Counted from the stretch's first letter, positions 43,309-53,091 are shown. The stretch is DNA of 64,000 nt from JAUIAI01 sp041396585 (GCA_041396585.1 JAWKYG010000021.1:1-64000), one strand, 5' to 3'. The notes: generated from the letters alone by a model not told the origin. Translations and numbers: made by a program.

Positions 43309-44302
43309 GTCCGACTCCGTTGACGAGTTCCTGGGGTGAGGTCAGGAACTCATCGATCTTCAGGGCGTAGCGATTGTTGGAGATGCCATAGCGGCAATTC
43401 AGGAAAGGGACCTGGCCGACCGTGACATGGGCGGATTCGCGCAGGGTCAGCTCGATGAAATCGCCGCGCTTCAGATTGAGCAGATCACCGAAGGAGATCA
43501 TCGAGTGGGCAAGCTCGGCATCCAGCTGCAGCTCGGCCTCCTGTAGCTGCTGGCTGAGCTTCTTCACCCAGGCCTGCTTCTCGGAGCTGATCTGATCGGT
43601 GCTCAGGGTCGAACACAGAATCTCGCGGATCGGCTCGAGGGTGCCGTAGGGAATGCACAGATGAATCGCGCCAGTGGCGTCTCCGAACTCGATCAGATAC
43701 CGCATCGACACGACGATCTCCGAGGGCGTGGCGATGCGTGCGAACTGGGTCTGCATTTCGGCCCGTACGAAGTCGAGATCCAGCGGATAGACGCCATCCC
43801 AGCCGTCTCGAAATGCGGTCTGAAAGCCGACGACGATCTGCTGGATGATCCGCTGCTCCGTGGCAGAGAAGTCGCGACCCTCGATGCGGGTGCGCAACTT
43901 GCCGTTTCCGCCGAACAATGTGTCGATGATCGTGAAGACCAGTTGCGGCTCGCAAACGATCAGGGCGTTGCCGCGCAGGGGCCGCACCTGCATCAGATTC
44001 AGATTGGTCGGCACCACCATATTGGCCAGAAAGGCGCTGTACTTCTGAACCTCGATCTGGCCGAGCGAGATCTCCGGGCTTTTGCGGGTGAGCTTGAACA
44101 GCTCGGTACGCAGGGTTCGGGCAATACGCTCGTTGACGATCTCCAGGGTCGGCATCCGACCTCGGACGATCCGCTCCTGACGTGCGATATCGTAGGTCTG
44201 TACCGAGTCGCCGGTCTGCTCCTCGACCTCGGGAGCCTCTTCACCCGAGACGCCGGCGAGCAGGGCATCGACTTCATCCTGCGAAAGGAACTGATCAGCC
44301 AT
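43301..44302 (-). CDS. fliM: Flagellar motor switch protein FliM
   Basis: This 333-residue C-ring protein has an N-terminal CheY-P-binding motif (FLSQDEVDALLAGVSGEE), a middle CheC-like domain (TELFKLTRKSPEISLGQIEVQKYSAFLANMVVPTNLNLMQVRPLRGNALIVCEPQLVF) and a C-terminal SpoA domain (GDLLNLKRGDFIELTLRESAHVTVGQVPFLNCRYG). The frame is intact and the length normal. Confidence 0.94.
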   Translation of the reverse strand: MADQFLSQDEVDALLAGVSGEEAPEVEEQTGDSVQTYDIARQERIVRGRMPTLEIVNERIARTLRTELFKLTRKSPEISLGQIEVQKYSAFLANMVVPTNLNLMQVRPLRGNALIVCEPQLVFTIIDTLFGGNGKLRTRIEGRDFSATEQRIIQQIVVGFQTAFRDGWDGVYPLDLDFVRAEMQTQFARIATPSEIVVSMRYLIEFGDATGAIHLCIPYGTLEPIREILCSTLSTDQISSEKQAWVKKLSQQLQEAELQLDAELAHSMISFGDLLNLKRGDFIELTLRESAHVTVGQVPFLNCRYGISNNRYALKIDEFLTSPQELVNGVGHE

Positions 44303-44311
44303 GGATGACGA

Positions 44312-45133
44312 TCACTGAATGATGAAGCTTGAGAAGTGGGTCGCTTCGACGCGCTCGGGATAGTCGTAGCGTGGCGCTCCCCATTGGGGCTGGATGGGCC
44401 GGCCATAGGCATCGAAAGCTGGCGGCGCTCCATAGGGGTTGCCGTAGGCCGCCGGCTGGCCGTAGGGGTTGGCATGCTGGGCATAGGGGTTGGGCGGCTG
44501 GCCCGGGGCTGGCTGGCCATGTGCAGCATTCGGCGCGCCACCGTGGGCATCTGGTGGTGCGAACCGGTTGTTGGGGTCCCCGGCGCCAGCACCCGCTGCC
44601 TCCGGCGCCGGCGGCACGATGATCAGTGGCGGAGGGTCGCCATCCAGAATCGCATTGGCCGCCAGGGTCATCTGCTCGCCCAGCTTCTTCTTGCCCGCGA
44701 CGGTCAGGAGCTCCCTGGCTGTCTTGGAGGAGATCAGCATCAGCATTGCATCACGGATCGCCGGAGTGAGCGCATTGAGCTCGCCTTCGACCTTGGCATC
44801 CTCGACCTCGAACACCACGCCGACTTGCGCGAAGCGGTCCTGCTTGGTGTCGTTCAGGTTCACGACGAAGGGCTCCAGCGTCACGAACTGGCGAGGCGTG
44901 GCGGGATCCGATGACTTCTTCTTGCGACTGGGCTTGCGCTTGGCATGCTTCTCTTCGGCTGCATGATCGTCCGCGGCCTTCTCTTCGGCGTGCGCATCGT
45001 CGCCCTTGTTTTTCAACAGGAAGAACCAGCCCGCGCCACCGCCGCCGCCGAGCAGCAGCACGACGGCAATGATGATGATGGGCAATTTGCTCTTCTTCTT
45101 CGGGGCTTCCTCTGCGGGCTTGCTATCAGCCAT
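44312..45133 (-). CDS. fliL: Flagellar basal body-associated protein FliL, with Pro/Tyr/Gly-rich insertion
   Basis: This 273-residue stator-associated protein is about 100 residues longer than usual. It has a cytoplasmic N-terminus (PAEEAPKKKSK), a membrane segment (LPIIIIAVVLLLGGGGGAGWFFLL, residues 15-38), His/Lys-rich and Lys-rich linkers, and the FliL domain (RQFVTLEPFVVNLNDTKQDRFAQVGVVFEVED...SSKTARELLTVAGKKKLGEQM). Then about 85 residues of PPP, PNPYAQHANPYGQPA-type sequence intervene before the normal terminal VEATHFSSFIIQ. The frame is continuous and both ends of the domain are conserved. Confidence 0.9.
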   Translation of the reverse strand: MADSKPAEEAPKKKSKLPIIIIAVVLLLGGGGGAGWFFLLKNKGDDAHAEEKAADDHAAEEKHAKRKPSRKKKSSDPATPRQFVTLEPFVVNLNDTKQDRFAQVGVVFEVEDAKVEGELNALTPAIRDAMLMLISSKTARELLTVAGKKKLGEQMTLAANAILDGDPPPLIIVPPAPEAAGAGAGDPNNRFAPPDAHGGAPNAAHGQPAPGQPPNPYAQHANPYGQPAAYGNPYGAPPAFDAYGRPIQPQWGAPRYDYPERVEATHFSSFIIQ

Positions 45134-45414
45134 GGTTTCTCCAGTTCAAGGCGGGCACGGCGGATCCGACCCGGTCGCTTCGGACCGCATCGGACAGAGA
45201 CAGTATTGGTGAAACTTGAGGCGCTCCAAGCCGCGATAAGCGCGCCCGCGCAGCCCCTGAATCGAAGATTCGACCGATGAACGGCGCTCCGAGGCGGTGG
45301 CCGATCGGCGGTGGCAGGCAGCGCCTGAACGGCGCTCAGCGGTGCCGCTCGCCCATGGCGTGAATAACGGGATGGGCGCCTGTGCCGTGATCGGAATCTT
45401 GAGCTGGCTCCGGC
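45134..45414. other. Intergenic between fliK and fliL
   Basis: These 280 bases have no gene. They separate the fliF-K run from the fliL-R run, so a promoter for fliL (minus strand) may lie here. No sigma-28 or sigma-54 consensus was found by eye. Confidence 0.4.
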
Positions 45415-47289
45415 TCAGGCGAACAGATCGACCGATCCCGCGATGCGTGCGGCGCCCGTGCCCTGCTGGAGATGTGACAGTGTCGCGTCGCCGGGCCCGC
45501 CTGCCGGCTCGGGCGTATTGCGCCACGGGCTGCCCGGTCGGGTCTCGGGTTGCGACGAGAATGTGCCATTGCCATTTCCGGTGCCGGTGCCGTTACCGCT
45601 GCCGGTGCCGACACTCGTGCTTCCCAGTTGAATGCCGCGCTGCTCGAGCATGCCCCTTAGCGTGTCGCCGGAGTCATTGAGCAAGGCGCGGGTATCGGCG
45701 TGGGCGGCGTGAAACTGAACATGTGCCTCACCCCCCTGCATCGCGATCTCGATGCGGATGGGACCCATGCCTTCGGGGCGTACCTGGATGTCCGCGCGCT
45801 CCAGGCCACGGCTGATGGCCATACTGACCCGCTCGCCGAGCTGTCCGCCGAGTTGTTCGATGTCCTGGGTAAGATCGATCGGCTCATTCAGCATGGCGGC
45901 GAAGCCGTCATCGGCGGCCGGCACCAGGGCTTCGTTCTCTGCCGCTGTCATATGCGCGACCGCTTCGCCGAGCGGTCCGCCGGCGTCGATCGAACCCGCT
46001 GCGGCAGCGGACGGACTCGATGCGAGGATGGGCTCGCGCACCGCGGTGCGCTCGTTCGGCACGATCGCGGCCCCCGTCACCGGTGCCATGATCCCCTCCC
46101 GGGTTGAGGAATCGCCGGATTTCGCCGCACGGCCAGGGCCGGGTCTGGTGGCCGGAACTCCCGCGTCTTCCGCGATGACCGCCTGGGTCGCGGCCTGCGC
46201 AGCGGTGCCGCCTGGTGGGGTGATTGCCGGTTTGCCCGGCGTCGCGCGACCCGCCAGTTCGACGGTCGGTCGAGTCGTGTCGGCCGCTACGATGGCCGGC
46301 GTCGCGCTTGGGCGCGGCGCCGCTTGTGACGGTACCGGAGCCTCGCCAGCGCTGGCAGCGTCGACCGGGTGGGTGAGAGCCAGGGCGGGCTCGCCGCTCA
46401 CCGGTGCGGACTGAAACCCGCTCACCGGCGCGGCAGCCGCGTCGACTGGGTTGGCCTTCCAGGCGGCAGCAGGGGGCGACCGGCCGGCATCTGCCGCGGT
46501 CGTGGTGTCTGCTTTGGTGGTGATCTGCGGGCTCGCGGGGCCGGTGCTCAGGGCGGATGAGACCGCCGGCTGGTCTACATCCGCATTTCCGGAAATCCCT
46601 GCGTCAGCGCTCGCCGGCGATCGTCTCACGGTCGTTGCACCTTGCAGGTCGCTGGCGGCGAGGGCTGCGGTCCGGGCCATTGGCTCCGGCGCCGCCGACG
46701 TGCCGGCTGACGAAACCTGGCCCGCGTTGGCGGACTTGACGCCGGGCGGCGCCGAGGTGCCGGTATGCGCGGGCGCATCAGCCGCCGAGGTGAGCGACGA
46801 GGCCGTCAGTTCGCCTGTGTCCTGGCCGGCGGCGGCTGGCGTCACGGGGCCGCCGGTTGCTGTCTGCGTCGAGAGCTTGTTCGTCGCCGCGGCGGCGGCT
46901 GCCGCTCCGCGGTCGACGCCTGTCAGGGCGGCGTGCAGCCGGGTCTTTCCGCCGGGCGATGGCGATTGAACCGTGACGGAGGCGCCATCGAGCGCGCTCG
47001 AACCATGCGCGTCGGGCAGGACGGGTCCGTTCGGTGCGTCGACCAGGATCGGATCGTGAGTCACCGGGGGGGACAACACGTTCTTTTTGCCGGCTTTGCG
47101 TGCAGCGTGTTCCGACGAAGCCGATGCCTCCTGGCTCTGAGCCGCGCCGCCGTCGATCGTCACCTGCGCCTCGAGCGCTTCGGCGAAGTCGCTGGCCACT
47201 GTGTGTTTGCGATGGGGGGGCTTGGCCGCGCCTTTGCCGCCGCTGATGACGTCGATCGCGCCGGAGCTGGTCTTGGGCGTAGTGGTCAT
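45415..47289 (-). CDS. fliK: Flagellar hook-length control protein FliK
   Basis: The protein has about 624 residues. A long, low-complexity Ala/Pro/Thr/Val-rich N-terminal ruler is followed by the conserved C-terminal FliK domain (DIEQLGGQLGERVSMAISRGLERADIQVRPEGMGPIRIEIAMQGGEAHVQFHAAHADTRALL). It ends with a Gly/Thr-rich tail and SVDLFA. It measures hook length and switches export specificity. Start 47289 (MTTTPKTSS) is chosen because AGAGGAAG is well spaced; 47295 is an alternative. The ruler is longer than average. Confidence 0.88.
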   Translation of the reverse strand: MTTTPKTSSGAIDVISGGKGAAKPPHRKHTVASDFAEALEAQVTIDGGAAQSQEASASSEHAARKAGKKNVLSPPVTHDPILVDAPNGPVLPDAHGSSALDGASVTVQSPSPGGKTRLHAALTGVDRGAAAAAAATNKLSTQTATGGPVTPAAAGQDTGELTASSLTSAADAPAHTGTSAPPGVKSANAGQVSSAGTSAAPEPMARTAALAASDLQGATTVRRSPASADAGISGNADVDQPAVSSALSTGPASPQITTKADTTTAADAGRSPPAAAWKANPVDAAAAPVSGFQSAPVSGEPALALTHPVDAASAGEAPVPSQAAPRPSATPAIVAADTTRPTVELAGRATPGKPAITPPGGTAAQAATQAVIAEDAGVPATRPGPGRAAKSGDSSTREGIMAPVTGAAIVPNERTAVREPILASSPSAAAAGSIDAGGPLGEAVAHMTAAENEALVPAADDGFAAMLNEPIDLTQDIEQLGGQLGERVSMAISRGLERADIQVRPEGMGPIRIEIAMQGGEAHVQFHAAHADTRALLNDSGDTLRGMLEQRGIQLGSTSVGTGSGNGTGTGNGNGTFSSQPETRPGSPWRNTPEPAGGPGDATLSHLQQGTGAARIAGSVDLFA

Positions 47290-47305
47290 GAGCATCTTCC
47301 TCTGG

Positions 47306-47755
47306 TCAGTCCTGGGGTTTGTTGGCTGCGACACGTGCGTTGTGCTCGTCCAGGTCGCGCTGTTCGTCGCGAAGGGATCGCAGCCTTGCCGCCCGCTCCC
47401 GGTTGCTGAGCAACGTTTCGAGCGCGGCCAGCCGGCGCTGTTCGATCATCAGCGCTGCAAGTTCCGATTCGGCCGATGCCTCGCTCGTCTTCAGAACCTC
47501 ATCCTGCAAGCGTCGCGCCTCGCCGAGTTTGCGGTGAAATCCCTGGTCGATGCGTAGCGATTGCACGCCGAACTCACGGGTTCCAGGCCTGCGCCGCCGT
47601 TCGAACTGCTCGGCCTCGAACTGGGCCAGGGAGTCGGCGGTGCGAACGGCCTGACGATGCGCACTGCTCGCACGTTGTGTGTTGCGCGCCTGATCATCGC
47701 GTTGACGCTCGCGCAGTCGGATCAGCAGATCCAGCAGTTTCGGCGACAGGCTCAT
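47306..47755 (-). CDS. fliJ: Flagellar export chaperone FliJ
   Basis: The protein has 149 residues and is almost entirely coiled coil (LLIRLRERQRDDQARNTQRASSAHRQAVRTADSLAQFEAEQFERRRR...), the FliJ fold that docks in the FliI ATPase ring. It overlaps fliI by four bases. The sequence is divergent, as usual for FliJ; the call rests on size, coiled coil and position. Confidence 0.82.
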   Translation of the reverse strand: MSLSPKLLDLLIRLRERQRDDQARNTQRASSAHRQAVRTADSLAQFEAEQFERRRRPGTREFGVQSLRIDQGFHRKLGEARRLQDEVLKTSEASAESELAALMIEQRRLAALETLLSNRERAARLRSLRDEQRDLDEHNARVAANKPQD

Positions 47756-49194
47756 CGCGAGCCCTCGTGCAATGCGTCCTCGAGCGCCTTGAGTCGCGCC
47801 GATGTCTGCGGCCAGTGACTGACTTCACCGACTGGCTGGCGCAGGAATTCACGCATCGACGGCTGCAAGGCCACGGCGCGATCGAGTTCCGGATCATTCC
47901 CAGGGGCGTACGCGCCGATGCTGATCAGCTCGCGATTTCGGGCATAGGTCGACCACATCGAGCGCGTCGAGCGGGCTCGTTGCTGGTGCTCGGCATCCGC
48001 GATCACCGGCATGACGCGGGAGATGGATCTCTCGATGTCCACCGCCGGAAAGTGACCCTGCTCGGCCAGTTCGCGTGACAAGACGATGTGACCGTCCAGA
48101 TAGGAGCGTGCCGCATCGCCCACCGGGTCGTTGAGGTCGTCGCCTTCGACGAGCACGGTAAAGAGTGCGGTGATCGAGCCCTGACCTTCGTCACCGGTTC
48201 CGCTGCGCTCGATCAGCTCCGAGAGGCGGGCGAAGACCGAAGGCGGATAACCGCGGGTTGCCGGAGGTTCTCCTGTGGCAAGCGCGATTTCACGCAGCGC
48301 CATTGCATAGCGGGTGAGCGAATCCATCAGAAACAGCACATTCAGGCCCTGATCGCGGTGGCGCTCGGCGATCGCGGCGGCGTAGTTGGCTGCGCGAATC
48401 TTGCATAGCGGCGGTTCGTCCGAGGGCGAAACGATGATCGTCGAGCGTTGACGAGCACTGGCCGATAGCGTGTGTTCGACGAATTCGCGGACTTCGCGGC
48501 CGCGTTCGCCCACCATTGCCATCACGATCACGTCGGCCTCGCAGGCCGCGGCAAGCATGCTGAGCAACACGCTCTTGCCGACACCTGCGCCCGCGAACAG
48601 GCCGAGTCGCTGGCCTTGCCCAAGGGTGGTGTAGGCGTCGATAGCACGAATGCCGGTGATCAGCGAGGCACGGATCGGCCGGCGCTGCATGGCATTGATG
48701 CGGCGCGGCAGGATGGATTGCGGCTCGACCATTCTGAGCGGGCCCTGACCATCCAGCGGATGCCCGGCGCTATCGAGAACCCTGCCGAGTACGCCCGGCC
48801 CGATGGGCAGCTGCTGGCCGCGATCGGTCTGGCGGCGCAGCGGATGTGAGCGCTGCCGGAGTCTGGCGGGACGGGGGTGCGCCAGCACCGGCACGACCAG
48901 GGCACCCGGAGTCATGCCAGTGGTCTGGGTCGATGGCATCAGCATCAGGCGGTCGTGAGCAAAGCCGACGACCTCGGCGTCGAGCATTGCACCGCCGGAT
49001 TCGGGCACGATCTGGCAGACGCTGCCGACAGGCAGCTTCAGGCCGGCGCATTCGGCCAGCATGCCGGTTGCGCTTTTCAGCCGGCCGAATACCGGCGGTC
49101 CTTCGATCGCCTCGGTCAGCCCGCGCAGGTCTTCGGCCAGGCGCAGCCAGTCCTCACCCTGCCAGACCGGGGCCTCTCGTGGCGTTTCAGTCAT
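47752..49194 (-). CDS. fliI: Flagellum-specific ATPase FliI
   Basis: This 480-residue ATPase drives export. Walker A is GAGVGKSVLLSMLAAA, Walker B is LNVLFLMDSLTRYAMALREIALATGEPPATRGYPPSVF, and the AMVGERGREVREFVEHTL region is conserved. The start at 49194 (MTETPREAPVWQG) overlaps the end of fliH by eight bases; the longer frame is rejected. The frame is intact. Confidence 0.93.
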   Translation of the reverse strand: MTETPREAPVWQGEDWLRLAEDLRGLTEAIEGPPVFGRLKSATGMLAECAGLKLPVGSVCQIVPESGGAMLDAEVVGFAHDRLMLMPSTQTTGMTPGALVVPVLAHPRPARLRQRSHPLRRQTDRGQQLPIGPGVLGRVLDSAGHPLDGQGPLRMVEPQSILPRRINAMQRRPIRASLITGIRAIDAYTTLGQGQRLGLFAGAGVGKSVLLSMLAAACEADVIVMAMVGERGREVREFVEHTLSASARQRSTIIVSPSDEPPLCKIRAANYAAAIAERHRDQGLNVLFLMDSLTRYAMALREIALATGEPPATRGYPPSVFARLSELIERSGTGDEGQGSITALFTVLVEGDDLNDPVGDAARSYLDGHIVLSRELAEQGHFPAVDIERSISRVMPVIADAEHQQRARSTRSMWSTYARNRELISIGAYAPGNDPELDRAVALQPSMREFLRQPVGEVSHWPQTSARLKALEDALHEGSR

Positions 49195-49888
49195 TGGCGG
49201 GTTCCGGCAGCGGTTTGCTCCGGCCCAGTGCGGCCATGGCCTGCGCCCATCGCTCTTCCAGGCACAGATCCAGGAGTGCATCACCGCTCTCGAGGACGCA
49301 ACCGCCACGCGCTATCGCCGCCGACGGGAGCAGCCGCACGGTGGTCGGATCGCCGTGTTGCTCGAGACAGGAGCGAATCATGGCCAGATCGTCGGGATGG
49401 CAGCGGCAGGTCAGATCGCCGGCCACATCGCGAATCCGTTCTATCCCGGCGCTGATCACCGATGCGATCACGCCGGGATCGGTTGCGATCGTGTGATCAA
49501 CCACCTTGCGAGCCAGGGCAACGCACATATCGGTCAATTGATCCGCCAGCCGAAGCTCGATACGGGCCATCTCGGCCTGCGCCGATCGCGTCAGTTGGTC
49601 CAGGCGCTCCGCGAACTCCGCGCCGAGGCGGGCGACTTCCTGTTGCCGCACCTGTTCCAGGCGTCTGGTGGCTCGCGCTTCCCCCTGGACGAGGCCTTCG
49701 GCCAGTCCCTGGGCCCGTCCCTCGGCGAGTGCCCGCGCGCGGGCTTGCGCAAGCTGGCGATCGATCTCCTCGTCGGAGGGAGTCGCACGTCTGGTGGGAT
49801 CGATGCGTGGCAGTCTGAACGCCTGCACGCCGGTAATCTCCTCGGCCGGCATGACCTTACGTCGCGAACCCGGAGGCGAATCAGACAT
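49187..49888 (-). CDS. fliH: Flagellar assembly protein FliH
   Basis: The protein has 233 residues. It has a disordered N-terminus, then Gly/Ala-spaced helical repeats (LAQARARALAEGRAQGLAEGLVQGEARA, the GxxxG-rich FliH helix), and a C-terminal domain (RIELRLADQLTDMCVALARKVVDHTIATDPGVIASVISAGI...) related to ATPase stators. It anchors FliI to the C-ring. Start 49888 (MSDSPPGSRR) overlaps the fliG end by eight bases. Confidence 0.88.
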   Translation of the reverse strand: MSDSPPGSRRKVMPAEEITGVQAFRLPRIDPTRRATPSDEEIDRQLAQARARALAEGRAQGLAEGLVQGEARATRRLEQVRQQEVARLGAEFAERLDQLTRSAQAEMARIELRLADQLTDMCVALARKVVDHTIATDPGVIASVISAGIERIRDVAGDLTCRCHPDDLAMIRSCLEQHGDPTTVRLLPSAAIARGGCVLESGDALLDLCLEERWAQAMAALGRSKPLPEPAND

Positions 49889-50891
49889 AGGCATCCTCTT
49901 CGCCACCCTTGCCGAGGCTGATCTGACCTTCCTCGGCCAGCCGCTTCACGGTCTTGATGATTTCCTTCTGCTCGGCTTCGGCGTCGGCCAGCTTGATCGG
50001 GCCCATCGACTCCAGATCGTCGCGCAGCGATTCCGCGGCGCGCGCGCTCATGTTGCGGAACACCTTCTCGCGCAGTTCCGGGTCGGCGGCCTTCAGCGCG
50101 AGCATCAGGCCGTCGCCCTGGACCTCGCGCAAGACCAGTTGAATGGCTTTGTCGTCCAGATTGATCAGGTCTCCGAAGATGAACATCTGATCACCGATCG
50201 CCTGAGCGAGGTCGGGATCCTGTTCCCGCACCCACTCGAGCACCTGTTGTTCGGCAGCGGCACCCATCAGATTGAGGATCTCCGCCGCCGGTTTGGAGCC
50301 GCCCAGTTTGAGCTTGGAGCCGCGGCGCTCGGAGGAAAGCAGCTTGGTCAGCACATCATTGAGCTCGCGCATCGCGGTCGGCTGGATGCCTTCCAGGGTG
50401 GCGATTCGATAAATGACGTCCGAGCGAAGGCGTTCGGTGAAGTAGGTCAGAATGCTCGAGGCCTGATCGCGCGGCAAATGCACGAGGATGGAGGCGATGA
50501 TCTGGGGGTGTTCATTGCGAATCAGTTCCGCGACCGGCTCCGGTTCCATCCATTTCAGGCTTTCGATGCCCGAGGTGTCGCTGCCATCGAGAATCCGGTC
50601 GAGAATCATGCTGGCGCGGTCCTCGCCGAGCGCCTTGTTCAATACCTCACGCACATACTCACTGTTGTCTTCCACCAGGAAGTGCGTTTCGGCCATGTCG
50701 CTCTCGAAGCGTGACAGGGCTGCCTCGACGCGATCATCGGCCACCGTGCGCAGACGGGTCATGGCCTCGCTGATCACCTGGGTCTCTTTCGGGCCGAGTT
50801 GCCGAAACACATCGGCTGCGGCCTCGGAGCCCATGCTCAGCAACAGCAGGGCGGCCTGATCGACGCCATCCATTTCATCTGCGGCTGCCAT
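49881..50891 (-). CDS. fliG: Flagellar motor switch protein FliG
   Basis: This 336-residue rotor protein contacts MotA. The N-terminal FliF-binding domain is GVDQAALLLLSMGSEAAADVFRQLGPKETQVISEAMTRL. The middle ARM domain has EHPQIIASILVHLPRDQASSILTYF. The C-terminal torque domain (MFIFGDLINLDDKAIQLVLREVQGDGLMLALKAADPELREKVFRNMSARAAESLRDDLESMG) has the conserved charged residues. Length and frame are normal. Confidence 0.94.
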   Translation of the reverse strand: MAAADEMDGVDQAALLLLSMGSEAAADVFRQLGPKETQVISEAMTRLRTVADDRVEAALSRFESDMAETHFLVEDNSEYVREVLNKALGEDRASMILDRILDGSDTSGIESLKWMEPEPVAELIRNEHPQIIASILVHLPRDQASSILTYFTERLRSDVIYRIATLEGIQPTAMRELNDVLTKLLSSERRGSKLKLGGSKPAAEILNLMGAAAEQQVLEWVREQDPDLAQAIGDQMFIFGDLINLDDKAIQLVLREVQGDGLMLALKAADPELREKVFRNMSARAAESLRDDLESMGPIKLADAEAEQKEIIKTVKRLAEEGQISLGKGGEEDAYV

Positions 50892-50893
50892 GA

Positions 50894-52579
50894 TCAGCTA
50901 CTCGGCTCCTCGATCCATCCGCGGATGATGTGCGCGACCGCGTTCGGATTCTCGCGAGCGATCTGCAGCGTCTTTTCGCGCTTGCTCAGCTCCTCTTCGA
51001 CCGCTGCGCGACGGGCGGCCTCTTCGGGCGCGATATCGGGTTCGGGTAGTGCGACCTCGTTTTCCACCACCTGGTTCACGATCCGACCCTCGGTCGTGGA
51101 GTCCGCGGCCCCTTCTGTCGAAGCCAGTGCAGCAGGCGATGGCGCCTGCAGGATCGCCAATGCCGGCTTGATCAGGCGGTTCAGAACCAGCAGGCCCAGA
51201 ATCAGCAGGCCCAGGGTCTTGAGCGCGTCGATGGCCAGCGGCAGGTGGGTCGGATCACGCCAGAAGGGCAGGGCTTCTGCCATGGGCGCCGCGGGGGCGA
51301 AGCGGCTGTTGATGACATTGACCGAGTCGCCGCGATTCGAGTCGAAGCCGATCGCTTCGCGAACGAGACCGGTCAGGCTCTCGAGCTCCTCGGGCTTGAG
51401 AGGCTCGTCGATCGGGTTGCCCTGCTCGTCGGTGCGGCTGCGATTGTTGATGACCACGGCCGCGCTGAGCCGGCGCAGGTTGCGGTTGGCACCGCGGGTG
51501 ACCCGGATCGTTTTGTCGACCTCGTAATTGACCAACGATTCCAGCGTACGTGGCGTCTTGCCGGCGCCAGCCTGGGGGTTTGCGCCGGCGGTCTGTTGTG
51601 CGGGCCCGTTCACGGGCGCGTTGGCCGGCTGGCCCGGCTGATTGGACAGGGCGCCGGGTATGCCCTGCGTGGTCGATTGCAGATCCTCACCCTGCAGCTT
51701 GCGCTGCTCGCTTCGCACCGCGGCCGCTGCCTGACCCTCGTTCGGACGAAAGATCTCGTCGGTGGACTCGCTCTCCGTGAAGTCGATGTCGGCGGACACC
51801 TGGGCACGCACATTGCCCACACCGACCACGGGTTCGATGAGGCTCAGGATCTTGCGCGTCAGGGCGTCCTCGACCGTGCGCCGGTAGCGCAATTGCGCGT
51901 CTTCGCCGCGCTTGTCTTTCTTGGAGCCATCTCCCAGCAGATTGCCGTCCTGGTCCACGATGCTGACCGCATCGGCTCCCAGCCGGGGCACCGATGCGGC
52001 AACCAGCCGGGTGATGGCCTGTGCCTGGGCGCTGTCAAGCTCCAGGCCGGCAGCGATATGCACGACGACCGAGGCCGACGGAGTCTGCTGACGTCGCAGG
52101 AAGCCGTTGTCCTGCGGCAATGCCAGGTGAACCCGGGCGGACTGGATGCTCTGCAGTGATTCGATAGTGCGCGATAGCTCGCCCTCCAGCGCCCGCTGAT
52201 AGTTGAGACGCTCCTGGAACTGGGTCATGCCGAATCGCGGTGTGTCCATGAGTTCGAATCCGACCGTGCCGCCGCGTGGCATGCCCTGGGCGGCGAGCTT
52301 CAAGCGCGCGGCATGAACCTGGTCGGCGGGCACGAGGATCGCGCTGCCGCCGTTGCTGAACTGGTAGGGAATGTTCGATTTGGCCAGTTCGGCGATGATC
52401 GCGCCGCCATCCCGGTCATCGAGGTTGGCGAACAGGACACGATAGTCGACCTGACGCAGGTTGATGGTCGCTGCGGCGATGATCGCCGCCATGGCAGCGA
52501 CGCCGATCGCGATCGCGATCTTCGGGGGAACGGCCAGCCCGATGAACGGGAGAACCGGAGAACTCGAGCGTTCGCTCAT
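50894..52579 (-). CDS. fliF: Flagellar MS-ring protein FliF
   Basis: The protein has 561 residues. It has two membrane segments (IAIAIGVAAMAAIIAAATINL near residues 20-40 and TLGLLILGLLVLNRLI near 445-460). The ring-building domains are YRVLFANLDDRDGGAIIAELAKSNIPYQ and SARVHLALPQDNGFLRRQQTPSASVVVHIAAG. The C-terminal FliG-binding tail is NPNAVAHIIRGWIEEPSS. Start 52579 (MSERSSSPVLPF) has GAGG upstream; the longer frame is rejected. It is the first gene of the operon, divergent from fliE. Confidence 0.93.
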   Translation of the reverse strand: MSERSSSPVLPFIGLAVPPKIAIAIGVAAMAAIIAAATINLRQVDYRVLFANLDDRDGGAIIAELAKSNIPYQFSNGGSAILVPADQVHAARLKLAAQGMPRGGTVGFELMDTPRFGMTQFQERLNYQRALEGELSRTIESLQSIQSARVHLALPQDNGFLRRQQTPSASVVVHIAAGLELDSAQAQAITRLVAASVPRLGADAVSIVDQDGNLLGDGSKKDKRGEDAQLRYRRTVEDALTRKILSLIEPVVGVGNVRAQVSADIDFTESESTDEIFRPNEGQAAAAVRSEQRKLQGEDLQSTTQGIPGALSNQPGQPANAPVNGPAQQTAGANPQAGAGKTPRTLESLVNYEVDKTIRVTRGANRNLRRLSAAVVINNRSRTDEQGNPIDEPLKPEELESLTGLVREAIGFDSNRGDSVNVINSRFAPAAPMAEALPFWRDPTHLPLAIDALKTLGLLILGLLVLNRLIKPALAILQAPSPAALASTEGAADSTTEGRIVNQVVENEVALPEPDIAPEEAARRAAVEEELSKREKTLQIARENPNAVAHIIRGWIEEPSS

Positions 52580-52773
52580 TAAGTCTTCGCCTCTTGCGCG
52601 TCCTGAAACGGACGGTTCGTTCGAGATCCGGTCGGGGATGATCCGGACAAAGGGCATTGTGGAGAAAACTTGAGGGCTTCAAGGCGCGAAATAGCCGGTA
52701 GCCAGATCGCTTATTCAACGCTCCCGTGTGTGGTCGCGCGCGACAATGAGCCATCGTCTCCACGAAGGCTTTG

Positions 52774-53091
52774 ATGGATCCGACCTCACTCAGTCAACTA
52801 CGCGCCGCGCTCCAGGCAGCTGCCTCGCGTCGTGACGCGTCGGCCGCTGGTGCCGAAGCTGGCCGGGGAGATGGCTTTGGCGCCTTGCTCGATAGCGCGC
52901 TGAAGGAGGTCGGCAAGACCGAACAGGATGCCCAGGCGCTGCAAAAGGCATTCGTCGCCGGCGATGACAAGGTCAGTCTCGAGCAGACCATGATCGCGGT
53001 TCAGAAGTCGCAGCTAGCCTTTCAGGCCACATTGACGGTGCGCAATCGCCTGGTTGCGGCGTATACCGACATCATGAACATGCAGGTTTGA
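52774..53091 (+). CDS. fliE: Flagellar hook-basal body protein FliE
   Basis: This 105-residue adaptor links the MS ring to the rod. FGALLDSALKEVGKTEQDAQALQKAFVAGDDKVSLEQTMIAVQKSQLAFQATLTVRNRLVAAYTDIMNMQV is the canonical FliE C-terminus. GAAGG lies five bases before the ATG. It is divergently transcribed from fliF across a 194-bp region. Confidence 0.94.
   Translation: MDPTSLSQLRAALQAAASRRDASAAGAEAGRGDGFGALLDSALKEVGKTEQDAQALQKAFVAGDDKVSLEQTMIAVQKSQLAFQATLTVRNRLVAAYTDIMNMQV

Noticed and set aside
45134..45414. Possible sigma-54 or sigma-28 promoter for fliL
   Set aside because: No match with correct spacing could be found by eye; left as an unassigned intergenic region.
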